NCBI RefSeq assembly: GCF_034427655.1
Contig: NZ_JAXOFX010000021.1
Coordinates: forward strand, 1-64,000
DNA: 64,000 nucleotides
Direction of reading: 5' to 3'
Source: Robertmurraya_A mangrovi
GTDB lineage: Bacteria; Bacillota; Bacilli; Bacillales; Cytobacillaceae
The number at the start of each line of letters is the position of its first letter. The first letter of the stretch is position 1. Below the pieces are notes generated by a model. The model was not told the DNA's origin. It saw nothing but the letters and a program-made list of their open reading frames with translations, and did no database searches. The translations under genes and the position numbers were made by a program. Positions 51,058 to 60,380 of the stretch are shown here, in pieces.

Positions 51058-52416
51058 TCACATTAAATATTGAATGAACATAGTTGCAATACCAAAATAA
51101 GTTACTAATGAAAAGATATCGTTTAATGTTGTGATAAGCGGACCGGAAGCAATGGCAGGGTCAATATTGAATCGGTATAAAATTAAAGGGATCACTGTAC
51201 CAGCAAGAGTCCCAATGATTAAAGTTAATAATAGAGATGCACCGACGACTAGTCCTAATATCGGATCTCCTCGCCAAACGTATGCGATGATAGAGATTAG
51301 CACTCCACATGTTAATCCAATTAAAATTCCCACTCCAGTTTCTCGTAATACGAGACGACTCACGACATTTTTATCAATATCGTTAGAAACTAATCCACGG
51401 ACAACAACAGCTAATGATTGTGTTCCAGTATTACCTGTCATGCCTGCAATCATCGGCATAAAAAAGGCAAGTGCAACTACCTTTTCAAGCGTTTCTTCAT
51501 ATCCACTGATAATACTTCCTGAAATTAGTCCAATAAATAGAAGAAGAATGAGCCATGGTAGCCGCCGATATGCTGCTACAAAGGCAGGTGTGTCGAAATC
51601 AATGGATTTACCAGAAGCGGATAACTTTTCAATATCTTCGTTTGCTTCCTTAATCACGATGTCAATCACATCATCGACTGTGATAATACCGACTAAAGTC
51701 TTATCCTCATCAACAACAGGAATCGCTAAGAAGTCATACCTCTCGATAAGACGAGCCACTTCCTCCTGGTCTGTTTCAACGTGAGCGGAAATAACACGCT
51801 CATACATAATATTGCGGATGAGTTCAGTTGGTTCAGCCATTAAAAGATCGCGGTATGAAACAACCCCAACAAGTTGGCGGTTTTGATCAACAACATACAA
51901 GTAATTAATGGTTTCAGCAAAATCAGCAAAGGTTTTTAGTTTAGCTACCGCTTCTCTTGTAGAATAGTAATCTCGAATCCATACGAAACGATTGGTCATT
52001 AATCGACCGGCCGTTTCAGCAGGATAGTTCATGATGTCTTGAACAATATCCGACTCTTCTTTCTTCATTTTTGATAGAAGAATGGTGATTTTTTCAGGCG
52101 ATAAATCATCAAGTAAAGAGGCTAAGTCATCATTGTCCATTTCATCTAATACTTTTGCTGATTTTTCAATCCCCAGTTTATTTAAGACATCAAGTTGATC
52201 TTCCTTGGTTAGTTCTTGCATGAGGTCAGCAAGAGAATCAATATTCAAATATAATAAAAAACGTTTTTTATGTTTAAGAGGTAATTCCTCATAAATTTTT
52301 GCTATATCATAAGGTTGAAGCTCGTCAATCATGGCTTCAAATTCCTTATGTCTATTCTCTTTCAAGGCTTTGATAATATAAAGTGTGATTTGATCTTCTG
52401 TCATATTTTTAATCAT
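51058..52416 (-). CDS. mgtE: magnesium transporter MgtE
   Basis: Mg2+ channel of 452 residues. The N-terminal superhelical domain (about 1-130) is followed by two CBS domains (about 135-260, with VVDQNRQLVGVVSYRDLL and VVDEDKTLVGIITVDDVI) that gate the pore by sensing Mg2+. A plug helix and five membrane segments follow; the pore region has FFMPMIAGMTGNTGTQSLAVVVRGL and GTVIPLILYRFNIDPAIASGPLITTLNDI. An AGGAGTG site precedes the ATG. No M-box riboswitch is visible in the 360 bases upstream. Confidence 0.95.
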   Translation of the reverse strand: MIKNMTEDQITLYIIKALKENRHKEFEAMIDELQPYDIAKIYEELPLKHKKRFLLYLNIDSLADLMQELTKEDQLDVLNKLGIEKSAKVLDEMDNDDLASLLDDLSPEKITILLSKMKKEESDIVQDIMNYPAETAGRLMTNRFVWIRDYYSTREAVAKLKTFADFAETINYLYVVDQNRQLVGVVSYRDLLMAEPTELIRNIMYERVISAHVETDQEEVARLIERYDFLAIPVVDEDKTLVGIITVDDVIDIVIKEANEDIEKLSASGKSIDFDTPAFVAAYRRLPWLILLLFIGLISGSIISGYEETLEKVVALAFFMPMIAGMTGNTGTQSLAVVVRGLVSNDIDKNVVSRLVLRETGVGILIGLTCGVLISIIAYVWRGDPILGLVVGASLLLTLIIGTLAGTVIPLILYRFNIDPAIASGPLITTLNDIFSLVTYFGIATMFIQYLM

Positions 52417-52777
52417 GTAGCCACACTCCTTTCACAGGAAACCTGATTGATAACGTGCATGAAACATATCTTATCATTTTAAAGGCATGTTAATTATAAG
52501 AAAAATATTGACTAATTGAAATGGATGTTATGTAAAATTTATCTGTTTAACATAAAAAAAGTTTTCCAATTATATTCGAGTTAATAGATTTTGAAACTAT
52601 TAATAGTATATGTTCGTCTATATATAGAGGTGCCATGAATGGCTCATGAATATTTTACATAAAATAAGATTTCTTCCTTACTTTCTGATAATATAAATTA
52701 ATATTATTCTGGGCTTATGTACGTGATGAAAAATGAATTGCTACAAGTCAGTTTAATGTGTTTAAAGCCTAGTCTAT
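52417..52777. other. divergent promoter region of mgtE and the 272-aa gene
   Basis: About 360 AT-rich bases with no gene. I searched for an M-box upstream of mgtE and saw none of its conserved blocks. GAGGTGCCATGAATGGCTCATG near 52627 has a short GCCAT/ATGGC hairpin. Otherwise nothing is distinct. Confidence 0.4.
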
Positions 52778-53596
52778 TTGAAACCAAACATCGCTAATTT
52801 TGTACGGGGGTTTAGTCAGTTGAAAAGAAACAACCATTTAGTCCGGGAAATCATTTATATTCATCTTAATGAAAAAGACCAATATGTTATGTCATATGGG
52901 ATTGAGTTTGCGGAATTTGCTAGATCTCTCTCTGATTTGATGAATCATGTATTATTACTGAAACATCAATTTGATGATGGGGATTTTAATATGCATACCT
53001 TGTTAGAGTATGTACCTAATGAAAGATTTAAAAAGTTAATTCAAGACGATGTCTATGGATACGGAGACTTTTGTTGGATTGATTTTGAAGAAGTAGAAGG
53101 GCTTGATGAACTACCTGGACAAGAGTTGGCAGAAATTTTGTACTTAGGGCATATTAAGGATCATTTAAAACAGCCTTTTTATAACCATCTTAGAAATCGA
53201 TTTGTCTATCTTGCTCATGACGATGGTTGGTGGAATAAAGTATACTACCGCAACATGACAGATTTCTACCGAATGGTTGGGGATGTAGTCGCAGATAAGC
53301 TATCAGAAAAAAAGGTAGAAAAGAATCTTTTTGGATTAAAGAAAAAGCGGATTTTCCCTTCTCTCCCAATGGACTTTCTTTTAAATATGCGATCATTAAT
53401 GAAAGAAGGTATGGTCATCTCTCTGCAAGATATGACTCAAAATCGTGCTAAAATAGAAATTCCTATTTGGGTAATAGGTGACTATAATAACATGGATGAT
53501 ATGTATGATGAGTATGAAAAAGTGGTAAAAGGCAAGTGTGATATCAAATTAGTCTTTGATAAAAAGTTACGTGAGTGGAGATCCTACTCCAATTAA
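52778..53596 (+). CDS. conserved-looking hypothetical protein (258-272 aa)
   Basis: Soluble protein with no motif I recognise. It is rich in aromatic and acidic residues (DFCWIDFEEVEGLDELPGQELAEILYLGHIKDHLKQPFYNHLRNRF and a C-terminal WVIGDYNNMDDMYDEYEKV). The longer start is TTG at 52778; TTG at 52820 (MKRNNHLV) has GGGGG nine bases upstream and is better placed, giving 258 residues. A hairpin (GCTTGGC/GCCAAGC, 53600-53630) follows. It lies just before sfsA. Similar proteins occur in Bacillus, sometimes misnamed as transporter genes; no membrane segment is present here. Confidence 0.7.
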   Translation: MKPNIANFVRGFSQLKRNNHLVREIIYIHLNEKDQYVMSYGIEFAEFARSLSDLMNHVLLLKHQFDDGDFNMHTLLEYVPNERFKKLIQDDVYGYGDFCWIDFEEVEGLDELPGQELAEILYLGHIKDHLKQPFYNHLRNRFVYLAHDDGWWNKVYYRNMTDFYRMVGDVVADKLSEKKVEKNLFGLKKKRIFPSLPMDFLLNMRSLMKEGMVISLQDMTQNRAKIEIPIWVIGDYNNMDDMYDEYEKVVKGKCDIKLVFDKKLREWRSYSN

Positions 53597-53657
53597 GGCT
53601 TGGCTGTTTATGGCCAAGCTTCTTATATTTATCCTCAAAAACAAGGTGTGATGAATA

Positions 53658-54398
53658 GTGGAACAGATTAAAATACTTTTTCCTAAACCTTTAAAAAAGT
53701 CCATTTTTCTAGAGAGGCCGAATCGGTTTATTCTTCATTGTGTTTTAGAAGAAGGGAATGAACAAGTAATCGTACATTTGGCTGACCCAGGTCGACTAAA
53801 AGAGCTATTACAACCGGGAACTGTTGTTTGGCTACTAGAAAATGATAATCCAAAACGCAAGACAAGATGGACGGCGGTTCTCTGTGAAAACCCGTTAATA
53901 CCGGGTGGATTCGTCTCCATTAATACAACTTATCCGAATCGATTAATTGAACGAGCACTTAAGCAAAATGCCATCGAGGAACTGAACGGATGGAACTATA
54001 AGAAGTCAGAATATAAATTAGGAGTTTCAAGATGGGATTTCCTTTTGGAAAACAACGTAGGAAGGGAATTATTGCTTGAAGTAAAGAGTGTGACTTTGGC
54101 TGATGATAGGGTGGGAAGATTTCCTGATGCTGTAACCGCTAGAGGGACGAAACACGTAAAAGAATTATCCGAGATTGCACATGGAAATTTATATGAAACA
54201 GCGATTCTCTTTGTCGCTCAAAGAGAGGATTTAGACCAAGTTACAACCGCCTCTCACATTGACCCCTTATTTGCTGAAGCATTTGCTAATGCCTATAAGA
54301 GTGGAGTGAAAATGATCGGGCGTTCTTGTTTTTTATCTTTGGATGGTATTGGCTTAGGTAATAAACTGGAGGTCTATCCTGAAGAACAATTTGTTTAA
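53658..54398 (+). CDS. sfsA: SfsA-family DNA/RNA nuclease-like protein
   Basis: The 246 residues match the SfsA (sugar fermentation stimulation) family. The N-terminal OB-fold reads RPNRFILHCVLEEGNEQVIVHLADPGRLKELLQPG, and the C-terminal restriction-endonuclease-like core has DFLLENNVGRELLLEVKSVTLADD and FPDAVTARGTKHVKEL, with D, E, K catalytic-type residues. Its real substrate is uncertain; family names refer to an old E. coli phenotype. The start is GTG with AAGGTGTG upstream. The gene stands alone before the B12 riboswitch. Confidence 0.9.
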   Translation: MEQIKILFPKPLKKSIFLERPNRFILHCVLEEGNEQVIVHLADPGRLKELLQPGTVVWLLENDNPKRKTRWTAVLCENPLIPGGFVSINTTYPNRLIERALKQNAIEELNGWNYKKSEYKLGVSRWDFLLENNVGRELLLEVKSVTLADDRVGRFPDAVTARGTKHVKELSEIAHGNLYETAILFVAQREDLDQVTTASHIDPLFAEAFANAYKSGVKMIGRSCFLSLDGIGLGNKLEVYPEEQFV

Positions 54399-54515
54399 TA
54401 AAGTATACATAAATTGAAGAAAATTGTAGAAATTTATCAGAAAATGGTTGCAATTGGCACGAGTGAATGGTGTATAATCTTTCATAGTGATATAAAAACT
54501 TCATATACGTTTTAA

Positions 54516-54740
54516 AGTTAGGTGTCTTCCATTCGTTTTTTGATATGAAAAATGAATGTTTATGAAGACTTAAAAGGGAAGTTGGTGTAAATCCAACACG
54601 GTCCCGCCACTGTAAATGGGAGTAAGCTGATTATCCACTGTACGAAATTGTATGGGAAGGTTCAGCAAGCAATGATCATGAGTCAGGAGACCTGCCTAAT
54701 TTTGCTGCACCAAAAAACCTACGAGGATAGGAAGGTGTAT
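54516..54740 (+). ncRNA. cobalamin (B12) riboswitch
   Basis: Recognisable blocks are the opening TTAGGTGTCTTCC, the core GGGAAGTTGGTG...CCAACACGGTCCCGCCACTGTAA, and the B12 box AGTCAGGAGACCTGCC with the closing GAGGATAGGAAGGTGTA. It controls the downstream btu/cob operon. A hairpin terminator at 54788-54815 would act as the expression platform. Confidence 0.96.
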
Positions 54741-54787
54741 GGCCAGACTTTGAATTTAATTAATAATAGGTCTTCCCATACAACACC

Positions 54788-54815
54788 AACATCTCCATGT
54801 AGGGGATGTTTTTTT
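54788..54815 (+). terminator. riboswitch-controlled terminator before btuF
   Basis: Arms AACATCTCC/GGGGATGTT with loop ATGTA and a seven-T run. Upstream bases GGTGTATGG can pair with CCATACAACACC ahead of it, giving a plausible antiterminator pairing. Confidence 0.8.
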
Positions 54816-54898
54816 GTTGTCATAAAGCTTAACCAACTAAAAAACATCACCAACCGCAAAAGCCTATTTTCATAGGCAAATACTAGGAGGCTATTAAA

Positions 54899-55858
54899 AT
54901 GAAAAAGTTTTACTCAGTTTTATTTTTAGTGTTACTTTCGCTAGGAGTTCTAGCTGGCTGTGGGGAAACTAAAGAAATTAAAGAAGAGAGTAAGCCAGCT
55001 ACAGAAGAAAAGGTAGAGGCTGAATTTCCAGTTACGATTAAAGATGCTCTAGACAATGATGTAGTGATAGAGGCTAAACCAGAAAAGATTGTATCATTAA
55101 TCCCAAGTAATACCGAAATTGCTTTTGCCCTAGGCTTAAATAAAGAAATTGTAGGAGTCTCCGATTTCGATAATTATCCTGAAGAAGCAACAACAAAAGA
55201 GAAAATTGGTGGAATGGAATTTAATTTAGAAAAAATTATTTCCTTAAATCCTGATTTAGTATTAGCACATGCTTCAAGCGCACATAATTCTACAGAAGGA
55301 CTTCAGCAATTAAGAGATGCTGGAATTACAGTCTTTGTTGTACAAAATGCTGCAAACTTTGATGAAGTGTATGAAACGATCCAAGTAATTGGCACAGTAA
55401 CTGGTGAGAAAGAAGAAGCGGAGAAAATTGTTGCTAATATGAAAGCAAAGATAGATGAAATCAAAACAAAAGCTGCTTCCATTAAAGAAAAGAAAGTCGT
55501 TTTTGTAGAAGTTTCTCCAGCTCCGGATATTTACACTCCAGGAAAAAATACGTTTATGGATGAAATGCTAACGATGGTAGGCGCAGAAAATGCAGCTAGT
55601 GACCTTGAAGGTTGGGTAAAAATTGACCAAGAAGCTATGATTGAGCGCAACCCGGATGTCGTTCTTACAACTTATGGTTATTACTCCGAGGATCCAGTTG
55701 GTCAAGTATTGAGTCGTGAGGGTTGGGGAAATGTAACAGCTGTAAAAGAAAAACAAATTTTTGATGTAGATTCTGACATGACAAGTCGCTCAGGTCCAAG
55801 ACTTGTAGAAGGAGTAGAGGCAATTGCAAAGGCAGTTTACCCAGAAGTATTTAAATAA
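54899..55858 (+). CDS. btuF: cobalamin ABC transporter substrate-binding lipoprotein BtuF
   Basis: Binds corrinoids outside the membrane and hands them to BtuC. The 319 residues start with a lipoprotein signal (lipobox LAGC, Cys near residue 21), an acidic linker, then a periplasmic-binding fold: KPEKIVSLIPSNTEIAFALGL, NLEKIISLNPDLVLAHAS, VVFVEVSPAPDIYTPGKNTFMDEML and the closing SRSGPRLVEGVEAIAKAVYPE. AGGAGG precedes the ATG. It is first after the riboswitch, and btuC begins within its last codons. Confidence 0.93.
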   Translation: MKKFYSVLFLVLLSLGVLAGCGETKEIKEESKPATEEKVEAEFPVTIKDALDNDVVIEAKPEKIVSLIPSNTEIAFALGLNKEIVGVSDFDNYPEEATTKEKIGGMEFNLEKIISLNPDLVLAHASSAHNSTEGLQQLRDAGITVFVVQNAANFDEVYETIQVIGTVTGEKEEAEKIVANMKAKIDEIKTKAASIKEKKVVFVEVSPAPDIYTPGKNTFMDEMLTMVGAENAASDLEGWVKIDQEAMIERNPDVVLTTYGYYSEDPVGQVLSREGWGNVTAVKEKQIFDVDSDMTSRSGPRLVEGVEAIAKAVYPEVFK

Positions 55859-56888
55859 AAAGCTTATTGCTTACTTCGTTGCGGGAGCGTTTCTTTGTTT
55901 TGCTATGCTTCTAGGAATATCAATTGGGACGGTATCTGTTCCAATACTTAGTATTGTACAAATAATAGGATCAAAAGTGTTTCCGTTTATATCTGTTAAT
56001 CAGATTGATCAAATGCACACAAATATAGTGATGAACATACGTTTGCCCCGTGTTATATTAGCGGGTCTTGTAGGGGCGGCTCTCGCAATAGCGGGGGCGG
56101 CCTTTCAAGGTCTATTAAGGAATCCACTTGCAGACCCCTACACATTAGGGGTTTCATCAGGCGCCTCTGTAGGTGCCGTCTTAACACTGTTTTTTCAAAT
56201 TTCTATCCCATTTGTCGGTTCCTTTACCTTACCATTATTAAGTATATTATTTTCATTTCTTACTATTTTTGTTGTACTGACATTTGCGCAAAAAATTGAG
56301 CGTTCCATGAGGGTGGAAACGATTATATTAACAGGAATTATATTTAGTTCGTTTTTAGGTGCACTTATCTCTCTAATGATTGCGTTAACTGGTGATGAAT
56401 TAAGACAAATTATTAACTGGCTATTAGGAAGTGTGTCCATGCGTGGGTGGGCATACATTAAAATTATTTTGCCTTTCTTTATTTTAGGATCTTTTATCTT
56501 AATGTTAAATGGCAGAGAGCTAAATGCGATGTCATTTGGAGAAGAGAGGGCACACCATTTAGGAGTAAACGTTCAGAGAAGAAAAATGATTATACTAACG
56601 GCAGGTTCTATTTTAACCGGTGCTGCCGTTGCAGTTTCTGGAACGATTGGTTTTGTTGGCCTAGTTATTCCTCACCTTTCTCGTTTACTTTGGGGACCGG
56701 ATCATAAGCATCTACTCCCGTTATCGATACTAACGGGAAGTGCCTTTCTTATATTAGCAGACCTTGTATCGAGAACCATCATTGCGCCGACCGAGCTTCC
56801 GATAGGAGTCATTACTGCTCTAATAGGTGCCCCTGTTTTTGCAATGATTTTATTACAAAGAAAACGAGCAGAAAGAAGTGGTTCGTAG
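55824..56888 (+). CDS. btuC: cobalamin ABC transporter permease BtuC
   Basis: FecCD-family permease of 354 residues with about ten membrane helices. Marks are NIRLPRVILAGLVGAALAIAGAAFQGLLRNPLADPYTLGVSSGASVGAV and GFVGLVIPHLSRLLWGPDHKHLLPLS. The start is TTG at 55824 with GAAGGAG nine bases upstream, overlapping btuF by 35 bases, so translation is coupled. It abuts the ATPase gene directly. The riboswitch points to cobalamin over ferric siderophore as substrate. Confidence 0.93.
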   Translation: MQRQFTQKYLNKKLIAYFVAGAFLCFAMLLGISIGTVSVPILSIVQIIGSKVFPFISVNQIDQMHTNIVMNIRLPRVILAGLVGAALAIAGAAFQGLLRNPLADPYTLGVSSGASVGAVLTLFFQISIPFVGSFTLPLLSILFSFLTIFVVLTFAQKIERSMRVETIILTGIIFSSFLGALISLMIALTGDELRQIINWLLGSVSMRGWAYIKIILPFFILGSFILMLNGRELNAMSFGEERAHHLGVNVQRRKMIILTAGSILTGAAVAVSGTIGFVGLVIPHLSRLLWGPDHKHLLPLSILTGSAFLILADLVSRTIIAPTELPIGVITALIGAPVFAMILLQRKRAERSGS

Positions 56889-58361
56889 ATGCTGAATGTT
56901 CAACAAGTGTGTGGAGGTTATACAGGAGAGTCCATACTACGGAATATATCATTTGAAGTAGGAAAAGGAGAACTCTTCGGTATCCTAGGACCAAACGGGA
57001 GCGGGAAAACCACTTTATTGAAAATGATTAGCGGAATTCTTCCTATTCAAGAAGGTAGCATATCGGTAAATGGTCAATTGCTATCTAAATTTACACCAAA
57101 ACAACTAGCTAAAATGGTAGCCGTTTTGCCACAGCATTCTTCTCAAGCCTTTTCTTATACAGTAAAAGAAACGGTCTCACTTGGTCGATATGCCCATCTA
57201 GATGGCTGGTTTCAAGGATGGTCAAAAGAGGATGAGAGAATCGTCCAGCAGGTGATGGTACAAACGGGTGTAGCCGATTTTTCCCATCGTGATATTCAGC
57301 AGCTGTCTGGAGGCGAGAGACAAAGAGTCTATCTTGCGCAAGCTTTAGCCCAAGAGCCTGAAATCTTATTGCTAGATGAACCAACGAATCATTTAGATTT
57401 ATCTTATCAAAAGGAATTACTAGATTTATTAAAGAAATGGACAAACGAACGTAGTTTAACGGTCATATCCATATTTCACGATTTGAATTTGGCAGGGCTT
57501 TATTGTGACCAATTACTTTTACTAAATGAAGGGGCCATTAATAAACGTGGTACCCCTAATGAAGTATTGAAAGAAGAACGAATTAAAGAAGTTTATCAAA
57601 CTGAAATCAAAAAGCATCCACATCCTAAAGTACCTGTTCCGCAAATGGTTCTTCTTCCAGAATGGCAGAATGAGCTCGAGAAAAAAGATCCTATAATCAA
57701 CCCCAACATGCTTAGCCTTAGTAAGGACCACATTGTATTACAGTCATCAGTCCCTTTAAGAACGATGTCTTCAGGAGTAGTTGGTGCTGGGATGGGTTGG
57801 TACGAAACTTTTATTAACCGTCATGTGGACAAAAATTATGATTGTAGCGATCATCGAAAAGAAATGGCTGAGTATATAAGATCTCATGGATTTGATCCTA
57901 ACGAGTCAGTAGGAATGATGACAGCCGTTCGACTGGAAGATGTATCGTATCGTTTATATACAGAAAAAGATTTTTCAGTATTTGTGGTTGTGACAGCGGG
58001 AGTAGGGAATGCTGTTGATGCTTCTAAAAGTGATTCTCATTCATTTGAAATGGTTCCAGGGACCATTAATACATGGGTATTTATCAATGGAAATATTACA
58101 GAGGAAGCTTTTATACAAGGGATTATGACGGCCACAGAAGCAAAAGTGAAATCTCTCCAAGACCAAATGGTAATAGACCGGATGACCGGTACATTAGCAA
58201 CAGGGACATCTACGGACAGTATCCTAATTGCGGCTACACAAAGTGGAAAAAGCTTAGAATTTGCAGGAACCATCACACCTTTAGGGAAATTAATTAGTAA
58301 AGGTGTGTATGAATGTACAACAGAGGCAATTGGAAAATATGTAAAGAGGATTCAAGAATGA
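56889..58361 (+). CDS. btuD-cbiZ: BtuD-CbiZ fusion: B12 ABC transporter ATPase with adenosylcobinamide amidohydrolase
   Basis: A 490-residue fusion. Residues 1 to about 255 are an ABC ATPase with Walker A GPNGSGKTT, signature LSGGERQ and Walker B LLLDEPT. Residues about 270-490 match CbiZ, an amidohydrolase that removes the lower-loop side chain from adenosylcobinamides so they can re-enter synthesis (LRTMSSGVVGAGMGWYETFINRHVDKNYDCSDHRKEM; TGTSTDSILIAATQSG; the GTITPLGKLISKGVYE end). It adjoins btuC and overlaps cbiB (ATGA). The fusion couples uptake to remodelling of foreign corrinoids, as known for YvrA-type proteins. Confidence 0.92.
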   Translation: MLNVQQVCGGYTGESILRNISFEVGKGELFGILGPNGSGKTTLLKMISGILPIQEGSISVNGQLLSKFTPKQLAKMVAVLPQHSSQAFSYTVKETVSLGRYAHLDGWFQGWSKEDERIVQQVMVQTGVADFSHRDIQQLSGGERQRVYLAQALAQEPEILLLDEPTNHLDLSYQKELLDLLKKWTNERSLTVISIFHDLNLAGLYCDQLLLLNEGAINKRGTPNEVLKEERIKEVYQTEIKKHPHPKVPVPQMVLLPEWQNELEKKDPIINPNMLSLSKDHIVLQSSVPLRTMSSGVVGAGMGWYETFINRHVDKNYDCSDHRKEMAEYIRSHGFDPNESVGMMTAVRLEDVSYRLYTEKDFSVFVVVTAGVGNAVDASKSDSHSFEMVPGTINTWVFINGNITEEAFIQGIMTATEAKVKSLQDQMVIDRMTGTLATGTSTDSILIAATQSGKSLEFAGTITPLGKLISKGVYECTTEAIGKYVKRIQE

Positions 58362-59341
58362 TTACGTATCACTTATTAGCGATTAGCGTGGCTTATATCA
58401 TAGACTCCATTATAGGTGATCCACCAACATGGCCCCATCCGGTTAGGTGGATCGGTTCTCTAATTTCAAAGCTAGAAAAGAAACTAAATAGCGGTTACTC
58501 AAAAAAGTTTAAAGGAGTTCTTATGCTCCTTTTTGTTTTAGTGACCGTTTTTCTAGTGGTTACTGCCATTACAGCAGCTTTTTATTCTATTCATCCTGTT
58601 CTAGGAGTTTTAGTAGAAGGATTAATCATTGCTACTACCATTGCTCAAAAGAGCTTGAAGGAGGCTGCCCTAGAAGTTTATCATCCATTGAAAAAGGGTG
58701 ATATGAAGGAAGCAAGATTGAAGCTTTCCTATATTGTCGGAAGAGATACGGAAAAGCTTGATGAGAAAGAGGTTGTTAGAGGGACGGTAGAGACAGTAGC
58801 CGAAAATACAAGCGATGGTGTCACAGCTCCGTTATTTTGGGCATTGATTGGTGGAGCACCACTTGCCATGGTCTATCGATCAATCAATACATGTGATTCA
58901 ATGGTTGGAAATATGAGCGAACGATACCGAGAATTTGGATGGGCATCAGCCAAACTCGACGATGTAGTCAATTGGATTCCTAGTCGAATCACGGGTGTAC
59001 TAATGCTTCTTAGTACGAGGCCTGAGCAATCAAATTACAGAGCTGTGTGGACTCTTTTATTTCGTGATGCTAAAAGGCATCCAAGTCCGAATAGTGGTTG
59101 GGGAGAGGCGGCAGTTGCTGCTATATTAGGTATTCAGCTCGGAGGAATTAACTATTACAAAGGAGTAATATCCAACAGAGCCAAGATGGGAGATCCTATT
59201 GTGCCGTTAGCTAAGGATCATATTTTAAAAACAAATCAAATATTAACTCGAACCGTTTTACTATTTTTATTCACTTTATGGATTGGAGGGGTTTTGTTTG
59301 AAATGGCCATCTCATGGATCGAATCCTCAGTATTTATTTGA
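58358..59341 (+). CDS. cbiB: adenosylcobinamide-phosphate synthase CbiB
   Basis: Membrane enzyme that attaches aminopropanol (or its phosphate) to cobyric acid. I start it at ATG 58358 (MITYHLLAISVAYIIDSIIGDPPTWPHPVRWIG), overlapping btuD-cbiZ by four bases with AGAGGA upstream; 327 residues is normal. Family marks are EVVRGTVETVAENTSDGVTAPLFWALIGGAPLAMVYRSINTCDSMVG and DAKRHPSPNSGWGEAAVAAILGIQLGG. It overlaps cobD by about 44 bases. Also called CobD in some organisms; the name cbiB avoids confusion with the next gene. Confidence 0.95.
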   Translation: MITYHLLAISVAYIIDSIIGDPPTWPHPVRWIGSLISKLEKKLNSGYSKKFKGVLMLLFVLVTVFLVVTAITAAFYSIHPVLGVLVEGLIIATTIAQKSLKEAALEVYHPLKKGDMKEARLKLSYIVGRDTEKLDEKEVVRGTVETVAENTSDGVTAPLFWALIGGAPLAMVYRSINTCDSMVGNMSERYREFGWASAKLDDVVNWIPSRITGVLMLLSTRPEQSNYRAVWTLLFRDAKRHPSPNSGWGEAAVAAILGIQLGGINYYKGVISNRAKMGDPIVPLAKDHILKTNQILTRTVLLFLFTLWIGGVLFEMAISWIESSVFI

Positions 59342-60380
59342 AGCCATGGGTCTTCCCTTACCCAAAAGGTATATCGACTTTAGCGCCAATATTAACCCTT
59401 TGGGGCCACCGGAATCATTAACAAAACAGTGGAATGAATTTATACATAAAATTAATGTTTATCCTGACCCATATTCTACTAGGCTAAAAGAAAATATTGC
59501 TGAGAAAGAAAACCTTCTATCCACTCAAGTTCTTATCGGTAATGGAGGGGCAGAGATAATTACACTTATAGCTAGAATGTTAACTGGGAAGAGAGTTCTT
59601 ATTATTCAACCGACTTTTTCTGAGTATGAAAAAGCTTGTAAGGCCAATGGTTGTGAAGTCCGTTATCTTCAGGTGAACCATCAACAGGACTGGATGGTTG
59701 ATTTAGAGTTGTTAAAAGAGGAATTAAGGACAGCTGATGCAATGTTCTTATGTAACCCCAATAATCCAACAGGTGTTGTTTATTCAAAGAGCCAGATTAT
59801 AGATATCCTTAAACTATGTGACAAAAACGATTGCCAACTGATTTTAGATGAAGCTTTCTATGATTTTTTAGTAGATTACAAATCAATTACTAGTTTGATT
59901 AAGCAATATTCAAACTTAATCATCTTGCGTTCAATGACTAAAATGTTTTCCATACCAGGATTAAGACTTGGTTATGTGATGGCTACAGAGAGTGTAGTTG
60001 AACAAATCACTACTTATCAATCCCACTGGAGTGTAAACACCATTGCTATGCTAGCTGGGGAAGCATGCTTAGAGGATGAGGCATTTATCATTAATACACA
60101 GAATTACATTCAACGAGAGAGGAAGAGGTTATTTTCTTTTTTTGAAAAAGAAAATTTTATTGTGTCTCCATCACAGGTGAATTTTTATTTATTACGTGAT
60201 GCAAAGACAGAAGATTCATTTCAACTATTTACTTTTTTACTTCAAAAAGGAATCATTCCAAGACACACCTTTAATTTTCCTGGATTAGAAGGAAGTTGGT
60301 TACGTTTTGCCATTAAGAGTACGGAAGAAAATGACCAGCTCATGGAGGTGCTTCAAGAGTGGCGAATACATCTAGACTAG
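59298..60380 (+). CDS. cobD: threonine-phosphate decarboxylase CobD
   Basis: PLP enzyme that decarboxylates L-threonine-O-3-phosphate to aminopropanol phosphate for CbiB. I start it at TTG 59298 (MKWPSHGSNPQYLFEAMG) with GGAGGGG six bases upstream, giving 360 residues. Marks are IDFSANINPLGPP, LCNPNNPTGVVYS, LILDEAFYDFL and the PLP lysine in RSMTKMFSIPGLRLGY. It resembles histidinol-phosphate aminotransferase, but the cobalamin operon and the FSANINP block settle it. cobU begins within its last codons. Confidence 0.93.
   Translation: MKWPSHGSNPQYLFEAMGLPLPKRYIDFSANINPLGPPESLTKQWNEFIHKINVYPDPYSTRLKENIAEKENLLSTQVLIGNGGAEIITLIARMLTGKRVLIIQPTFSEYEKACKANGCEVRYLQVNHQQDWMVDLELLKEELRTADAMFLCNPNNPTGVVYSKSQIIDILKLCDKNDCQLILDEAFYDFLVDYKSITSLIKQYSNLIILRSMTKMFSIPGLRLGYVMATESVVEQITTYQSHWSVNTIAMLAGEACLEDEAFIINTQNYIQRERKRLFSFFEKENFIVSPSQVNFYLLRDAKTEDSFQLFTFLLQKGIIPRHTFNFPGLEGSWLRFAIKSTEENDQLMEVLQEWRIHLD

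Noticed and set aside
51131..51784. 217-codon plus-strand frame inside mgtE
   Set aside because: It is the antisense shadow of the mgtE membrane domain, with low-complexity Ser/Thr composition and no start signal.
52440..52777. M-box riboswitch before mgtE
   Set aside because: None of the conserved M-box blocks can be found in the 360 bases upstream.
58073..58297. Frame of 74 codons within btuD-cbiZ
   Set aside because: It is an out-of-frame reading of the CbiZ domain.
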